Source: Dyella sp. BiH032 (GTDB lineage: Bacteria > Pseudomonadota > Gammaproteobacteria > Xanthomonadales > Rhodanobacteraceae). From it: 64,000 nt of DNA. A program made the position numbers and the translations under genes. Positions 10,321-18,891 of this stretch are shown piece after piece. The stretch lies in contig NZ_CP134867.1 in the NCBI RefSeq assembly GCF_031954525.1, forward strand, positions 4,931,956-4,995,955, in the 5' to 3' direction. Each line of letters begins with the position of its first letter. Position 1 is the first letter of the stretch. Below the pieces are notes generated by a model. It saw nothing but the letters and a program-made list of their open reading frames with translations. It did no database searches and had not been told where the DNA came from.

Positions 10321-10940
10321 CAGTCGCGATAGCGCCGCTTGGCCCACGCAAGGGTCGGGCCGTAGACGCACATCAGTGCGGGAAACACCAGCAGCAGCGC
10401 CGTGCCGTCCAGCGCGATCACCTTGGCGGCGGCGAGGAAACCCGTGGCCACGCTAACCACGGCCACCACACCGGCGGCGAACGCCAGCGCCTGCAAGTGC
10501 AGGCGCTGCATGAACTCGTCGCTGGCCATGACGTAGCGAAACAGCGAGAACGCCATCGCGGCGACCGGCAGCGCGGGCAGCAAGGCGATCAGTCCCTTGA
10601 GCCAGAGCGCACCGACGGTCCTGTGCAAGGGCCAGGCGAACAACATGATGGCGAAGTACACCGCCATCGCCGGCACGAACTCGGCGAGGTAGCGGCGATC
10701 CTCCCGCCGCATCTCGCCCTCCGCCTCGACGCAGGCGGCCGCGCGCGACACGTACGCCAGTACCCAGGTCAGCCCGATCAGCAGGACTAGGCCCAGGAGC
10801 CGTAGGCCGAGGCCCGGCGCCTGCAGCGTCGCCGCCAGGGTGACGAAGTAGCCGCCCATGACCAGCGCCAGCGCCGCGCGCCGTCCCCAGGCCGGCCAGG
10901 CGGCCATGCGCTTGGTCAGACGCTCCATGCTCCCCTCCAT
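10320..10940 (-). CDS. Multi-pass membrane protein paired with XRE regulator
   Basis: 206 aa. The start at 10940 (MEGSMERL) is preceded by AAAGGGGGG; an inner ATG at 10928 is possible. Hydrophobic segments suggest about six TM helices in three pairs (ALALVMGGYFVTLA / LGLRLLGLVLLIGLTWVLAYV; FVPAMAVYFAIMLFAW / GLIALLPALPVAAMAFSLF; ALAFAAGVVAVVSVATGF / ALLLVFPALMCVYG). No enzymatic motif is recognised. Such small membrane proteins are often found next to YozG-like regulators; the function is unknown. Confidence 0.75.
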   Translation of the reverse strand: MEGSMERLTKRMAAWPAWGRRAALALVMGGYFVTLAATLQAPGLGLRLLGLVLLIGLTWVLAYVSRAAACVEAEGEMRREDRRYLAEFVPAMAVYFAIMLFAWPLHRTVGALWLKGLIALLPALPVAAMAFSLFRYVMASDEFMQRLHLQALAFAAGVVAVVSVATGFLAAAKVIALDGTALLLVFPALMCVYGPTLAWAKRRYRD

Positions 10941-10967
10941 GCTTAGCCCCCCTTTAGGCGCCCGCCG

Positions 10968-11028
10968 TGTCAAGCGAGCTTGACATGATGCTAGGCGCGC
11001 CCCTGCCCCGTGTCAAGCATGCTTGACA
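10968..11028 (-). promoter_or_regulatory. Promoter with two palindromic operators for the membrane protein/XRE pair
   Basis: On the minus strand, TTGACA (11016-11011), 17 bp, then TAGCAT (10993-10988) form a good sigma70-type promoter. A perfect 18-bp palindrome TGTCAAGCATGCTTGACA (11011-11028) covers the -35, and a second copy with the same 8-bp arms and a 2-bp centre (10968-10985) covers the start region. Two identical operators around one promoter, directly before an XRE gene pair, is the expected layout for autorepression. The binding protein is inferred. Confidence 0.85.
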
Positions 11029-11100
11029 AGCCCCCATGGAAACCGTGGCCATCGGGTCAGATTTGTTAAGCACGGCAGCCACTTGGACGCCCTTGGTCAC

Positions 11101-11192
11101 TTTTTGACGCTATGGGACCTCGACATCTTTTTGACGCGGCTTAACGAGAGAGACGTAAATTCCGTGAGACACTTCTCAAAACTAAGTGAGAA
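11101..11192 (+). promoter_or_regulatory. Candidate control region of the fimbrial operon
   Basis: In the 338-bp gap before the pilin gene, the stretch 11041-11210 is clearly AT-richer than its surroundings. It holds a direct repeat TTTTTGACGC at 11101-11110 and 11128-11137 (27 bp apart) and an inverted repeat TTCTCA-N8-TGAGAA at 11173-11192. These look like regulator sites. A start point was not assigned, and the rest of the leader (11210-11366) shows nothing further. Confidence 0.5.
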
Positions 11193-11366
11193 CTAGGTCA
11201 CGTTTTTTGGCATGGCTTCTGCATGAGGCCGCTCGCCATCGAGGAAGGGCTCCGGCAGCGCCCGTCTCCTCGACGACAAGACGCAGGGGGACGAGACACC
11301 AAGCCCGCGTCCGGAACGCAACGAATCTGCCGTACCCACCCAAAACCGTTTAAGGACTAAGGCCCG

Positions 11367-11906
11367 ATGAGCAAGAACGTCATTGCCACCGCCCTGATCG
11401 CCGCCCTGGGCTTCGCCGCCCTGGCCCCGAATCAGGCTTCCGCCGCCGACGGCACCATCAACATCACCGGCTCGGTCAACGCCTCCACCTGCAAGATCAA
11501 TGGCGGCAACAGCCCGGCCACCGTCAACGTGGCCCTCCCGACCGTGTCCACCACGTCGCTGAGCGCCTCCGGCCAGACCGCCGGCCGCACCGCCTTCGCG
11601 CTGAACCTGACTAACTGCGGTTCCCTGACCAAGGCCCAGACCTTCTTCGAGCCGGGCCCGACCATCATGGCCGACGGCAACCTGAAGAACGCCTCGGGCA
11701 CCGCCACCGGCGTGGAAGTGCAGCTGCTCAACAGCGACTTCACCACGATCAACCTGGCCGGCACGGCCTCCACGCAGTCCTCGCAGCAGGCCACGCTGAC
11801 CAGCGGCGCCGGTTCCCTGAACTACTACGCGCAGTACTTCGCGACCGCCGCCGCCGGCGCCGGTACCGTGAGCACCAGCGTGCAGTTCACGATGCTGTAC
11901 CAGTAA
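11367..11906 (+). CDS. Fimbrial major pilin subunit
   Basis: 179 aa with a Sec signal peptide ending near ASAADG. The mature protein has the chaperone-usher pilin pattern: TINITGSVNASTCKI with the first Cys, a second Cys in LNLTNCGS that would form the disulfide, and a C-terminal donor-strand region ending FTMLYQ with the conserved penultimate Tyr. It polymerises by donor-strand exchange into a surface fimbria. As first gene of the operon, with a 111-bp gap to the chaperone gene, it is expected to be the most abundant subunit. Confidence 0.93.
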   Translation: MSKNVIATALIAALGFAALAPNQASAADGTINITGSVNASTCKINGGNSPATVNVALPTVSTTSLSASGQTAGRTAFALNLTNCGSLTKAQTFFEPGPTIMADGNLKNASGTATGVEVQLLNSDFTTINLAGTASTQSSQQATLTSGAGSLNYYAQYFATAAAGAGTVSTSVQFTMLYQ

Positions 11907-12017
11907 GACCCGCGGCAACGCGGTGTTGTAAGAGGCAAGTCCGCGCCGGAACCCCGAGCGGTTCCGGCGCTCTCCGCCGCCAGGCGGCGGATTCTGATTT
12001 CGCAGCGAGGGAAACCC

Positions 12018-12755
12018 ATGAGGAAGTTCGTCTGCGCCCTGGGCGCGGGCCTGCTGGCCCTGTGCCTCGGCGCCCCGGCCGCGCACGCTAATGTGCTGAT
12101 CGGCGGCACCCGTGTCGTGTTCCCCGCGAAGGACGGCGAGGTCACCGTGCGCCTGACCAACGACAACGACCACCCCGTGCTGGTCGAGTCGTGGATCGAC
12201 CGCGGCGACGTGCATTCCACCCCCGAATCCGTCGATGTGCCGTTCCTGATCACGCCGCCGCTGTTCCGCATGGAGGCGAAGAAGGAACAGAGCCTGCGCA
12301 TCGTCTATACGCACGAGCAACTGCCCGCGGACCGCGAGTCCCTGTTCTGGCTCAACGTGCTCGAAGTGCCGCCCAAGCCCGCCGGCCCGCAGGCGGAAGG
12401 ACAGAACCTGCTGCAGCTGGCGCTGCGTTCGCGGCTGAAGCTGTTCTACCGCCCGGCCGGCCTGCAAGGCGATCCGCTGAAGGCGCCCTCCCAGCTCACC
12501 TGGAAGGTCGATGCCGACGGCAAGGCCCTGGTCGCGCACAACCCCACGCCGTTCCACATCACGATTTCCGAGATCTCGGTGAACGTCGGCGGCAAGAATG
12601 TGAGCGCGGAGCTGGGCATGGCCGCGCCGCTCTCCGACCTGCGCCTGCCGCTGGCCGCCGGCGCGCCGCGTCCGACCGCCGGCAGCGCGGTGAAGTACAC
12701 GGCCATCAACGACTACGGCGCCGCCGACAGCTACACGGGTACGGTCGCGCCGTGA
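12018..12755 (+). CDS. Periplasmic fimbrial chaperone (PapD family)
   Basis: 245 aa with a signal peptide ending AHA. Two Ig-like domains are apparent: the first holds VIGGTRVVFPAKDGEVTVRLTNDND and FRMEAKKEQSLRIVYT, with the QSLRI subunit-binding strand; the second begins near LFYRPAGL, with HNPTPFHITISEI. It shuttles folded pilins to the usher by donor-strand complementation. The last four bases are shared with the usher's GTG start (GTGA), so chaperone and usher are coupled. Confidence 0.95.
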   Translation: MRKFVCALGAGLLALCLGAPAAHANVLIGGTRVVFPAKDGEVTVRLTNDNDHPVLVESWIDRGDVHSTPESVDVPFLITPPLFRMEAKKEQSLRIVYTHEQLPADRESLFWLNVLEVPPKPAGPQAEGQNLLQLALRSRLKLFYRPAGLQGDPLKAPSQLTWKVDADGKALVAHNPTPFHITISEISVNVGGKNVSAELGMAAPLSDLRLPLAAGAPRPTAGSAVKYTAINDYGAADSYTGTVAP

Positions 12756-15487
12756 GCTTCCTGCGCGCCAGGGACGGCCACGCCCGCGCCCTCGGCCATC
12801 CGGCCCGGCGCGCGCTGCTGTGCCTGGCGATCGCCGGCGCGCTCGGCCTGTCCCACGCGGCGACGGCGACGGACGCTTCGCCCAACGGTGCGTCCGCCTC
12901 CGCGGCGGTCGACGCCAGCTTCGACCGCAACCTGCTGTCGGGCGCCGGCCGCAACACCGGCGACATCAGCCGTTTCGAGCGCGGCCCAGTGATCATGCCG
13001 GGCACGTACCGCACCGATCTTTTCCTCAACGGCGCCTGGGTCGGCCGCGCCGACGTGCGCTTCGCTGCGCCGAAGCCGGACGCGGGCGCGATTCCCTGCC
13101 TCACCCGCGCGCTGTACGACCAGCTCGGACTGCCGCTGCAGAAGCTTTCCGCCGAACAGCAGGCCAGTCTCGCCGCCACGGGTTGCATCGACATCGGCGA
13201 ACTCATTCCCAGTGCAGCGATGAATTTCGACCAGCCGAACCTGCGGCTGGACGTGAGCATTCCGCAAGCCTGGCTGGGCACGCGCGCGCGCGGCTACGTC
13301 AGCCCGGAAAACTGGGACCGCGGCGTGAACGCGGCGCTGCTCAACTACAACTTCAACAGCTACCGCAGCACCAGCCGCGGCGTGAGCCAGACCTCGTCCT
13401 TTCTCGGCCTCAACGCGGGCCTGAACCTGGGCGGCTGGCAGCTGCGCCACGATTCGACGCTGCTGATGCAATCCGGTGCGGCTGGCACGCCTTCGCGCCG
13501 GCGCTGGCAGAACCTCGACACTTACCTGCGCCGCGACCTGCCCTCGTGGCGAGCACAGATGGTGATCGGCGATTCGTATACCGGCGGCGAACTGTTCGAC
13601 AGCGTCAGCCTGCGCGGCGTGCGCATCGCCACCGACGACCGCATGCTGCCGGACTCGATGCGCGGCTACGCGCCGACCGTGCGCGGCGTGGCGGAGACCA
13701 ACGCGAAGGTCACCGTGCGCCAGAACGGCGTGGTGCTGTACGAAACCACGGTCGCGCCGGGCCCGTTCACCATTGCCGACCTCTATGCCACCGGCTATGG
13801 CGGCGATCTCAACGTGACCGTGACGGAAGCGGACGGCCGTGTGCGCACCTTCGCCGTGCCCTACGCCTCGGTGCCGCAGCTGATGCGCCCTGGCGTCACG
13901 CGTTTTTCGGTGGCGGCGGGCGAGCTGCACGATGCCTCGATCCACGCGCGTCCGGCGCTGGCGCAGGCGACGATCCAGCACGGTTTCACCAATCTGCTCA
14001 CCGGCTATGCCGGCATCGTGGCCTCGTCCGGCTACGGCGCGGCGCTGCTGGGCGGCGCGCTCAATACCCGCTACGGCGCGCTGGCGCTGGACGTGACCGC
14101 GGCGCGCGCGGAGATCCCCAACCAGGCCACCCAGAACGGCCAGAGCGTGCGCCTGAGCTACAGCAAGATCCTGCCCGACAGCGATACCTCGTTCTCGCTG
14201 GCCACCTATCGCTATTCGACCAGCGGCTACCTCGGCCTGCGCGACGCCATGCTGGCGCGCGACCTGGCGCGCGGCTATCGCTACGTCGATCCGACCACGG
14301 TCAGCACGATCGACGGCGTCATCGTGAACAACGTGCTCACGCCCGAGCAGCGCAGAGCGCTGTCCGGCGACACGACCAACGACTTCACCGCCTACAGCAG
14401 CCAGCTCGACCGCCAGCGCAGCCGCTTCGACATCAACGTCAGCCAGCGGCTTGGCCAGCACGGCGGCTCGCTGTACGTGACCGGCTCGGCCGCCGATTAC
14501 TGGAACCGTCCCGGCACCGACGTGCAGTTCCAGCTCGGCTACAACAACACCTTCCGCCGCCTCAGCTACAACCTGTCGGCCACGCGCCTGCGCGATGCCT
14601 ACGGCCGCTACAGCAACCAGTTCTTCGCCAGCTTCACCTTGCCGCTGGGCGACAGCCTGCACGCGCCGATGTTCGGCGCCAGCCTCAACCGCGACAGCAG
14701 CGGCCGCACGATGGAACAGGCCACGCTGAGCGGCACCGCCGGCGTGGACAACCAGTTCAGCTACGGCGCCACCGCTTCGCACGACCACGGCGGCGGCAGC
14801 ACGGATACGGGCAGCTCGGGCACGGTCTACGGCGGATACCGCGGGCCGTACGCGCAGGTCAACGCCAGCTACGGCAGCGGCAAGGGCTACTCGCAAGGCT
14901 CGGTGAACCTGTCCGGTTCGATCGTGGCGCATGCCGGCGGCGTGGTGTTCGGCCAGCCGATGGGCGACACGGTGGCCATCATCGCTGCGCCGGATGCCGC
15001 GGGCGCGCGCGTGGTCAATGCCTCCGGCGTGCGGATCGGCCACGGCGGCTACGCGCTGGTGCCGTACCTGACGCCCTACAACCTCAACACCGTGCAGGTC
15101 GATCCGCGCGGCCTGCCGCTGTCGGTACAGCTGGACAGCACCAGCAGCCAGGTGGCGCCGCATGCGGGCGCGGTGGTGCTGGTGCGCTTCAAGACGTCGA
15201 GCGGCCGCTCGATGATCGTCCGCGTGCACCAGAGCGACGGCAAGCCGGTGCCGTTCGGCGCCGACGTGCTGGACGAGCAGGCGCGCAGCGTGGGCGTGGT
15301 CGGCCAGGCCGGACGCATCCTGGTCCGCGGCGCCAACGAAAGCGGCCGCCTGACCGTGCAGTGGACGGTCGGCGACGACCAGCCGGTGCGCTGCAGCTTC
15401 CCCTATCAGTTGCCGGCGGCCGCCAAGGGCCGCGGCGATGTCTACGAACAGATCGAGGCGACGTGCGCGCCGGGAGACAAGTCGTGA
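12752..15487 (+). CDS. Outer-membrane fimbrial usher
   Basis: 911 aa from a GTG that overlaps the chaperone stop; the longer frame upstream is out-of-register noise. A long Arg-rich signal region ends near SHAATA. Then come the N-terminal chaperone-binding domain (FDRNLLSG, YRTDLFLNGAWVGRADV), the 24-strand barrel, the plug region (YAPTVRGVAETNAKVTVRQNG), IHARPALAQATIQHGFTN, and C-terminal domains ending with PYQLPAAAK. This is full length for FimD/PapC. It secretes and assembles the pilins across the outer membrane. Its TGA shares one base with the ATG of the next gene. Confidence 0.95.
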   Translation: MSFLRARDGHARALGHPARRALLCLAIAGALGLSHAATATDASPNGASASAAVDASFDRNLLSGAGRNTGDISRFERGPVIMPGTYRTDLFLNGAWVGRADVRFAAPKPDAGAIPCLTRALYDQLGLPLQKLSAEQQASLAATGCIDIGELIPSAAMNFDQPNLRLDVSIPQAWLGTRARGYVSPENWDRGVNAALLNYNFNSYRSTSRGVSQTSSFLGLNAGLNLGGWQLRHDSTLLMQSGAAGTPSRRRWQNLDTYLRRDLPSWRAQMVIGDSYTGGELFDSVSLRGVRIATDDRMLPDSMRGYAPTVRGVAETNAKVTVRQNGVVLYETTVAPGPFTIADLYATGYGGDLNVTVTEADGRVRTFAVPYASVPQLMRPGVTRFSVAAGELHDASIHARPALAQATIQHGFTNLLTGYAGIVASSGYGAALLGGALNTRYGALALDVTAARAEIPNQATQNGQSVRLSYSKILPDSDTSFSLATYRYSTSGYLGLRDAMLARDLARGYRYVDPTTVSTIDGVIVNNVLTPEQRRALSGDTTNDFTAYSSQLDRQRSRFDINVSQRLGQHGGSLYVTGSAADYWNRPGTDVQFQLGYNNTFRRLSYNLSATRLRDAYGRYSNQFFASFTLPLGDSLHAPMFGASLNRDSSGRTMEQATLSGTAGVDNQFSYGATASHDHGGGSTDTGSSGTVYGGYRGPYAQVNASYGSGKGYSQGSVNLSGSIVAHAGGVVFGQPMGDTVAIIAAPDAAGARVVNASGVRIGHGGYALVPYLTPYNLNTVQVDPRGLPLSVQLDSTSSQVAPHAGAVVLVRFKTSSGRSMIVRVHQSDGKPVPFGADVLDEQARSVGVVGQAGRILVRGANESGRLTVQWTVGDDQPVRCSFPYQLPAAAKGRGDVYEQIEATCAPGDKS

Positions 15488-16428
15488 TGCGCCGGGTTCT
15501 GCTCTTGCTGCTGACGATCGTGCTCGGGCTGCCGCTCGCGGCGCAGGCCCGCTGCAGCTTCACCAGCGGCGGTACGGCGAACGTCAATATCTCGTTCCCC
15601 AACTCCACCATCACGATCGATCCCAATCTGCCGGTGGGCGCCGTGCTGGCGACCTCCGCGCAGTTCTCGCCCTCGCCCGTCTCGCAGATCTCGTGCACCG
15701 GCACCACCGCGATCGGCGTGCAGAACGTCGCCGGCAGCCAGCCGAGTTCAGGGTCGATCATCTTCCCGACCGGCGTGGCCGGCATCGGCTACCGGGTGAC
15801 CCACCCGGATACCTCCAACTACCTCGCGGCCTATCCGGGGGATTCGATCGCCTCGGGCAGCTACCAGATGTCGGTGACGTCGGGACTGGAGTTCGTCAAG
15901 ACCGGCCCCATCGCCAACGGGGCGACGGTGAGCAGCGGCACCATGGGCTACTGGCGGTACGACAGCAACAGCAATTCGCGGATCGAGAACTTCAACCTCG
16001 GCACCACGCTGACCTTCATGTTTCCCTCGTGCTCGGTCAACACGAGCACGATCAACGTCACCTTGCCCACCGTTTCGAATACCGCATTCAACGGCGTGGG
16101 TACCGTCGCCGGCGCGACGGTGGTGCCGATCTCGCTGCAATGCGCCTCGGGCAGTCAGCTGTACATCCAGTTCGATACGGCCAATCCGGTCGGCGGCGCC
16201 ACCGGTGTGATCGCGCCGGCGACGGGCACTGGCCGCGCCAAGAACATCGGCGTGCAGTTGATCAATCAGAGTTTCACGCCGGTGACGTTCGGTACGCCGG
16301 CTTTGGTCGGCGCCACGCCGGACGGTCCGTTGAACCTCACCTACTACGCGCGCTATTACCAGACGGCCACGCCGGTAGCGGCGGGTACGGTCAGTGCGAC
16401 GGCGACGTTCACCCTGACGTACCAGTGA
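15487..16428 (+). CDS. Two-domain fimbrial tip subunit/adhesin
   Basis: 313 aa, with a signal peptide ending AAQARC. The N-terminal ~160 residues form a separate domain with its own cysteines (RCSFTSGG, ISCTGTT), and the C-terminal part from SCSVNTSTINVTLP is a standard pilin domain ending FTLTYQ. This receptor domain plus pilin domain layout is that of tip adhesins such as FimH, though no ligand can be deduced. The C-terminal pilin domain shares the STxxxxLPTVS and LNxxYYAxYxxT patterns with the major pilin of the same operon. Start by TGATG overlap with the usher gene. Confidence 0.85.
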   Translation: MRRVLLLLLTIVLGLPLAAQARCSFTSGGTANVNISFPNSTITIDPNLPVGAVLATSAQFSPSPVSQISCTGTTAIGVQNVAGSQPSSGSIIFPTGVAGIGYRVTHPDTSNYLAAYPGDSIASGSYQMSVTSGLEFVKTGPIANGATVSSGTMGYWRYDSNSNSRIENFNLGTTLTFMFPSCSVNTSTINVTLPTVSNTAFNGVGTVAGATVVPISLQCASGSQLYIQFDTANPVGGATGVIAPATGTGRAKNIGVQLINQSFTPVTFGTPALVGATPDGPLNLTYYARYYQTATPVAAGTVSATATFTLTYQ

Positions 16429-16432
16429 CGCT

Positions 16433-16777
16433 TCAGTCGTAGGTCTGGGTGACCAGCGTCGGCTGCGCGCTCAAGTATTGGGCGAAGTAGACGATTAAGG
16501 GGTCTGAGGCGAGCGGCGTGCCGACGGTGTTGTTCACCGACAGCGCATACGACTGCGCGAGCTGCCCGGGGGTGGCGTTGGCGCGCTCCGAGCAATGGAA
16601 GCGCACGGGCGCCACCGCGCCCTGCGCGCTGCCGATGCGCTCGGCGCCTACCGAGCACGTGGGTTCGACGACCGCGCCGGAAAAGACGATCGTCCCGCCG
16701 TCGGCCATCGCCGCGGCCGGAGCCAGGGCCATCGCGACCAGGCCCACCACCAGCGTCTTGCGTATCCAGATCCGCAT
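16433..16777 (-). CDS. Small fimbrial-type pilin on the opposite strand
   Basis: 114 aa from MRIWIRK, supported by GGGAGGG before the ATG; the longer frame upstream lacks a signal peptide. A signal peptide ending AAAMADGG is followed by IVFSGAVVEPTCSV and RFHCSE (one disulfide pair) and an FAQYLSAQPTLVTQTYD end. It is short for a pilin and converges on the tip-subunit gene with 4 bp between stop codons. It may be a minor subunit or a terminator of the fibre made from its own promoter. The CRP-like site 98 bp upstream is a candidate activator site. Confidence 0.75.
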   Translation of the reverse strand: MRIWIRKTLVVGLVAMALAPAAAMADGGTIVFSGAVVEPTCSVGAERIGSAQGAVAPVRFHCSERANATPGQLAQSYALSVNNTVGTPLASDPLIVYFAQYLSAQPTLVTQTYD

Positions 16778-16874
16778 ACCGCCCTCCCGCGCCCCCTGAA
16801 ACGGATGAGCGCTTTTCCGGTCTGTCGGCTGCCGGCGACCGGGCTTTAATGGCAAACCCGATGGCCGTCTGGAT

Positions 16875-16892
16875 TTGTGATGAACATCACAA
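16875..16892 (-). promoter_or_regulatory. CRP/Clp-type binding site
   Basis: TTGTGATGAACATCACAA contains TGTGA-N6-TCACA, an exact match to the CRP core consensus, which the xanthomonad protein Clp shares. It lies about 98 bp upstream of the minor pilin start on the minus strand and downstream of the fpr gene, so the pilin is the likely target. The rest of the 307-bp gap (16778-17084) shows no gene. Confidence 0.7.
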
Positions 16893-17084
16893 TGCGCGAG
16901 CGTATGTCGTCAGGCCTATGCCGAAAGGTTTCAGGCCTGTCAGTGACTTACATCAATGTCATGCTGCCGGATCGTGGTAGCGCACCTAGGTGCCCGCCGG
17001 CACGTGGCTTTACCGCCGAAGCGACCGGGAGAGGAACGCGGGCACGCCGCGGCGAAAAGACGCCGCGATGCAGTAGGGCCCGGC

Positions 17085-17831
17085 TCAGCGGGAGGAGATG
17101 TACTTCTCGCGACGGATCTGCGGCACCGGCAGGCCGTATTCCTTCAGCGCATTGAAAGCGCCGTCGACCATGTTGGGATTGCCGCAGAGATAGGCGATGT
17201 CGCGGTCCGCGCTGGGCGAAAGCTCGGCCAGCACGCCCTGCACATGGCCGCTGCGGTCGTGCGGACGCGGCTCGGCGCGCGCCTGACGGCTGAGGCAGGG
17301 GTGGAAGGAGAAACCCGGGTTCTCGCGGGCGAAGGCTTCGAATTCGTCGCCGTACAAGAGCTCGGTTTCATTGCGGGCGCCGTACAACAGGGCCACCTCG
17401 CGCCCGCCCTTGGCGAGCAACTCGCGCAGCAACGGCAGCATGGCGCGGTACGGCGTGACGCCCGTGCCGGTGGCCAGCAACAAATAGCGCGGGTGCGCGT
17501 CGCCCGGCTGCAGGCAGAAGCGGCCGTAGGGGCCGCTGGCCTCGATGGTCTGGCCCTGCTCCAGGCTGCCCAGCAACTTGGTGGCTGCGCCGCCTTCGAC
17601 GTAGCTCACGGCGATCTCGATGCGCTGCACCGGCGAATGGCCATCGCCCACGGTGGCGATGGAATAGCTGCGCTTGGTCGGCGCGCCGTCGTCGTAGTGG
17701 AAGTGCACCTGCAGGAACTGCCCGGGCACAAAGGCGAGCGCCTGCCCGTCCTCGCGCTCGAACACGAGATGGCGCACGGTGGGCGCCAGCATGTAGCTGT
17801 CGACGAGGCGGAGCGTGAAATGGTCGGCCAT
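17085..17831 (-). CDS. fpr: Ferredoxin/flavodoxin--NADP reductase
   Basis: 248 aa, the length of the bacterial Fpr subclass. FAD-binding RSYSIA near residue 55, the NADP-binding LLATGTGVTPYRAML, YLCGNPNMVD, and the C-terminal REKYISSR ending typical of bacterial Fpr are present. It is a soluble enzyme that passes electrons between NADPH and ferredoxin or flavodoxin. Divergent from the ABC transporter gene, with 91 bp between starts. Confidence 0.93.
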   Translation of the reverse strand: MADHFTLRLVDSYMLAPTVRHLVFEREDGQALAFVPGQFLQVHFHYDDGAPTKRSYSIATVGDGHSPVQRIEIAVSYVEGGAATKLLGSLEQGQTIEASGPYGRFCLQPGDAHPRYLLLATGTGVTPYRAMLPLLRELLAKGGREVALLYGARNETELLYGDEFEAFARENPGFSFHPCLSRQARAEPRPHDRSGHVQGVLAELSPSADRDIAYLCGNPNMVDGAFNALKEYGLPVPQIRREKYISSR

Positions 17832-17922
17832 GGGAATCCGGGAAACAGTGAGTGCGCCCCGCGGAACCGGCCGGCGGGAACCAGCCCGCTATAATAAGAG
17901 GCTGGCCCCTTCGGTGCAGCCC

Positions 17923-18891
17923 ATGCCCACCCAGCCATCCTCATCCGCACCCGCACTCGTCGTCGACAACTTGCGCAAGACCTACGGCAATGGCGTCGAA
18001 GCCCTCAAGGGCGTCAGCCTGACCGTGGAACCGGGCGACTTCTTCGCCCTGCTCGGCCCCAATGGCGCGGGCAAGTCCACCCTGATCGGCATCCTTTCCT
18101 CGCTCGTCAACGCCAGCAGCGGCGACGCGCGCATCTTCGGCGTCTCGGTCAACCAGCAGCGCGGCAAGGCCATGCAGCTGATCGGCCTGGTGCCGCAGGA
18201 AATCAACTTCAACGTGTTCGAGAAGCCGTTCGACATCTGCGTGAACGAAGCCGGTTTCTACGGCATCCCGCGCCGCGTCGCGACGGAACGCGCGGAGAAG
18301 TACCTGCGCGAGCTGCGCCTGTGGGACAAGGCCCAGGAACAGGCCCGCACGCTCTCCGGCGGCATGAAGCGCCGCCTGATGATCGCCCGCGCGATGATGA
18401 ACGAGCCGAAGCTGCTGATCCTCGACGAGCCCACCGCGGGCGTGGACATCGAGATCCGCCGCTCCATGTGGCAGTTCGTCAGCGGCATCAACGCCGCCGG
18501 CACCACGGTGATCCTCACCACGCACTACCTGGAGGAAGCCGAGCAGCTGTGCCGCAACATAGCGATCATCGACCGCGGCACCATCGTGGAAAACACCACG
18601 ATGAAGCGCCTGCTCGCCACGCTCGACTCCGAGACCTTCGTGCTCGACGTCGCCGACGTGCCCGGCGAACTGCCGGCGCTGGCCGGCGTGAACCTGCGCC
18701 GCGTGGACGACCACACGCTGGAAGCGGAAATGTCGCGCGCGCACGACCTCAACTCGATGTTCACCGCACTGTCCTCGCACGGCGTCACCGTCACCTCGAT
18801 GCGCAACAAGACCAACCGATTGGAAGAACTGTTCGTCCGCCTGGTGGAACAGGGCCGCAGCGCCAAGGCCGCACAGGAGCAGGTCGCATGA
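17923..18891 (+). CDS. yadG: ABC transporter ATP-binding protein (YadG-like)
   Basis: 322 aa from the ATG at 17923, 28 bp after a TATAAT (17890-17895); the frame upstream of it overlaps fpr and is not family-like. Walker A GPNGAGKST, signature LSGGMKRRL, Walker B LLILDEPT, switch His in TTHYLEEAEQL, and a C-terminal extension as in YadG. It pairs with the next gene, whose ATG overlaps its TGA by four bases. Substrate unknown, an exporter by family. Confidence 0.9.
   Translation: MPTQPSSSAPALVVDNLRKTYGNGVEALKGVSLTVEPGDFFALLGPNGAGKSTLIGILSSLVNASSGDARIFGVSVNQQRGKAMQLIGLVPQEINFNVFEKPFDICVNEAGFYGIPRRVATERAEKYLRELRLWDKAQEQARTLSGGMKRRLMIARAMMNEPKLLILDEPTAGVDIEIRRSMWQFVSGINAAGTTVILTTHYLEEAEQLCRNIAIIDRGTIVENTTMKRLLATLDSETFVLDVADVPGELPALAGVNLRRVDDHTLEAEMSRAHDLNSMFTALSSHGVTVTSMRNKTNRLEELFVRLVEQGRSAKAAQEQVA

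Noticed and set aside
11041..11100. Attachment site or tRNA-like sequence before the fimbrial operon
   Set aside because: No cloverleaf, no CCA end and no repeat partner was found.
12820..15486. Very long overlapping frames across the usher gene (plus and minus strand)
   Set aside because: Composition is Arg/Ala/Gly-rich without domains; they are shadows of the GC-rich usher coding frame. Only the last part of the plus-strand frame from 15487 is a real gene.
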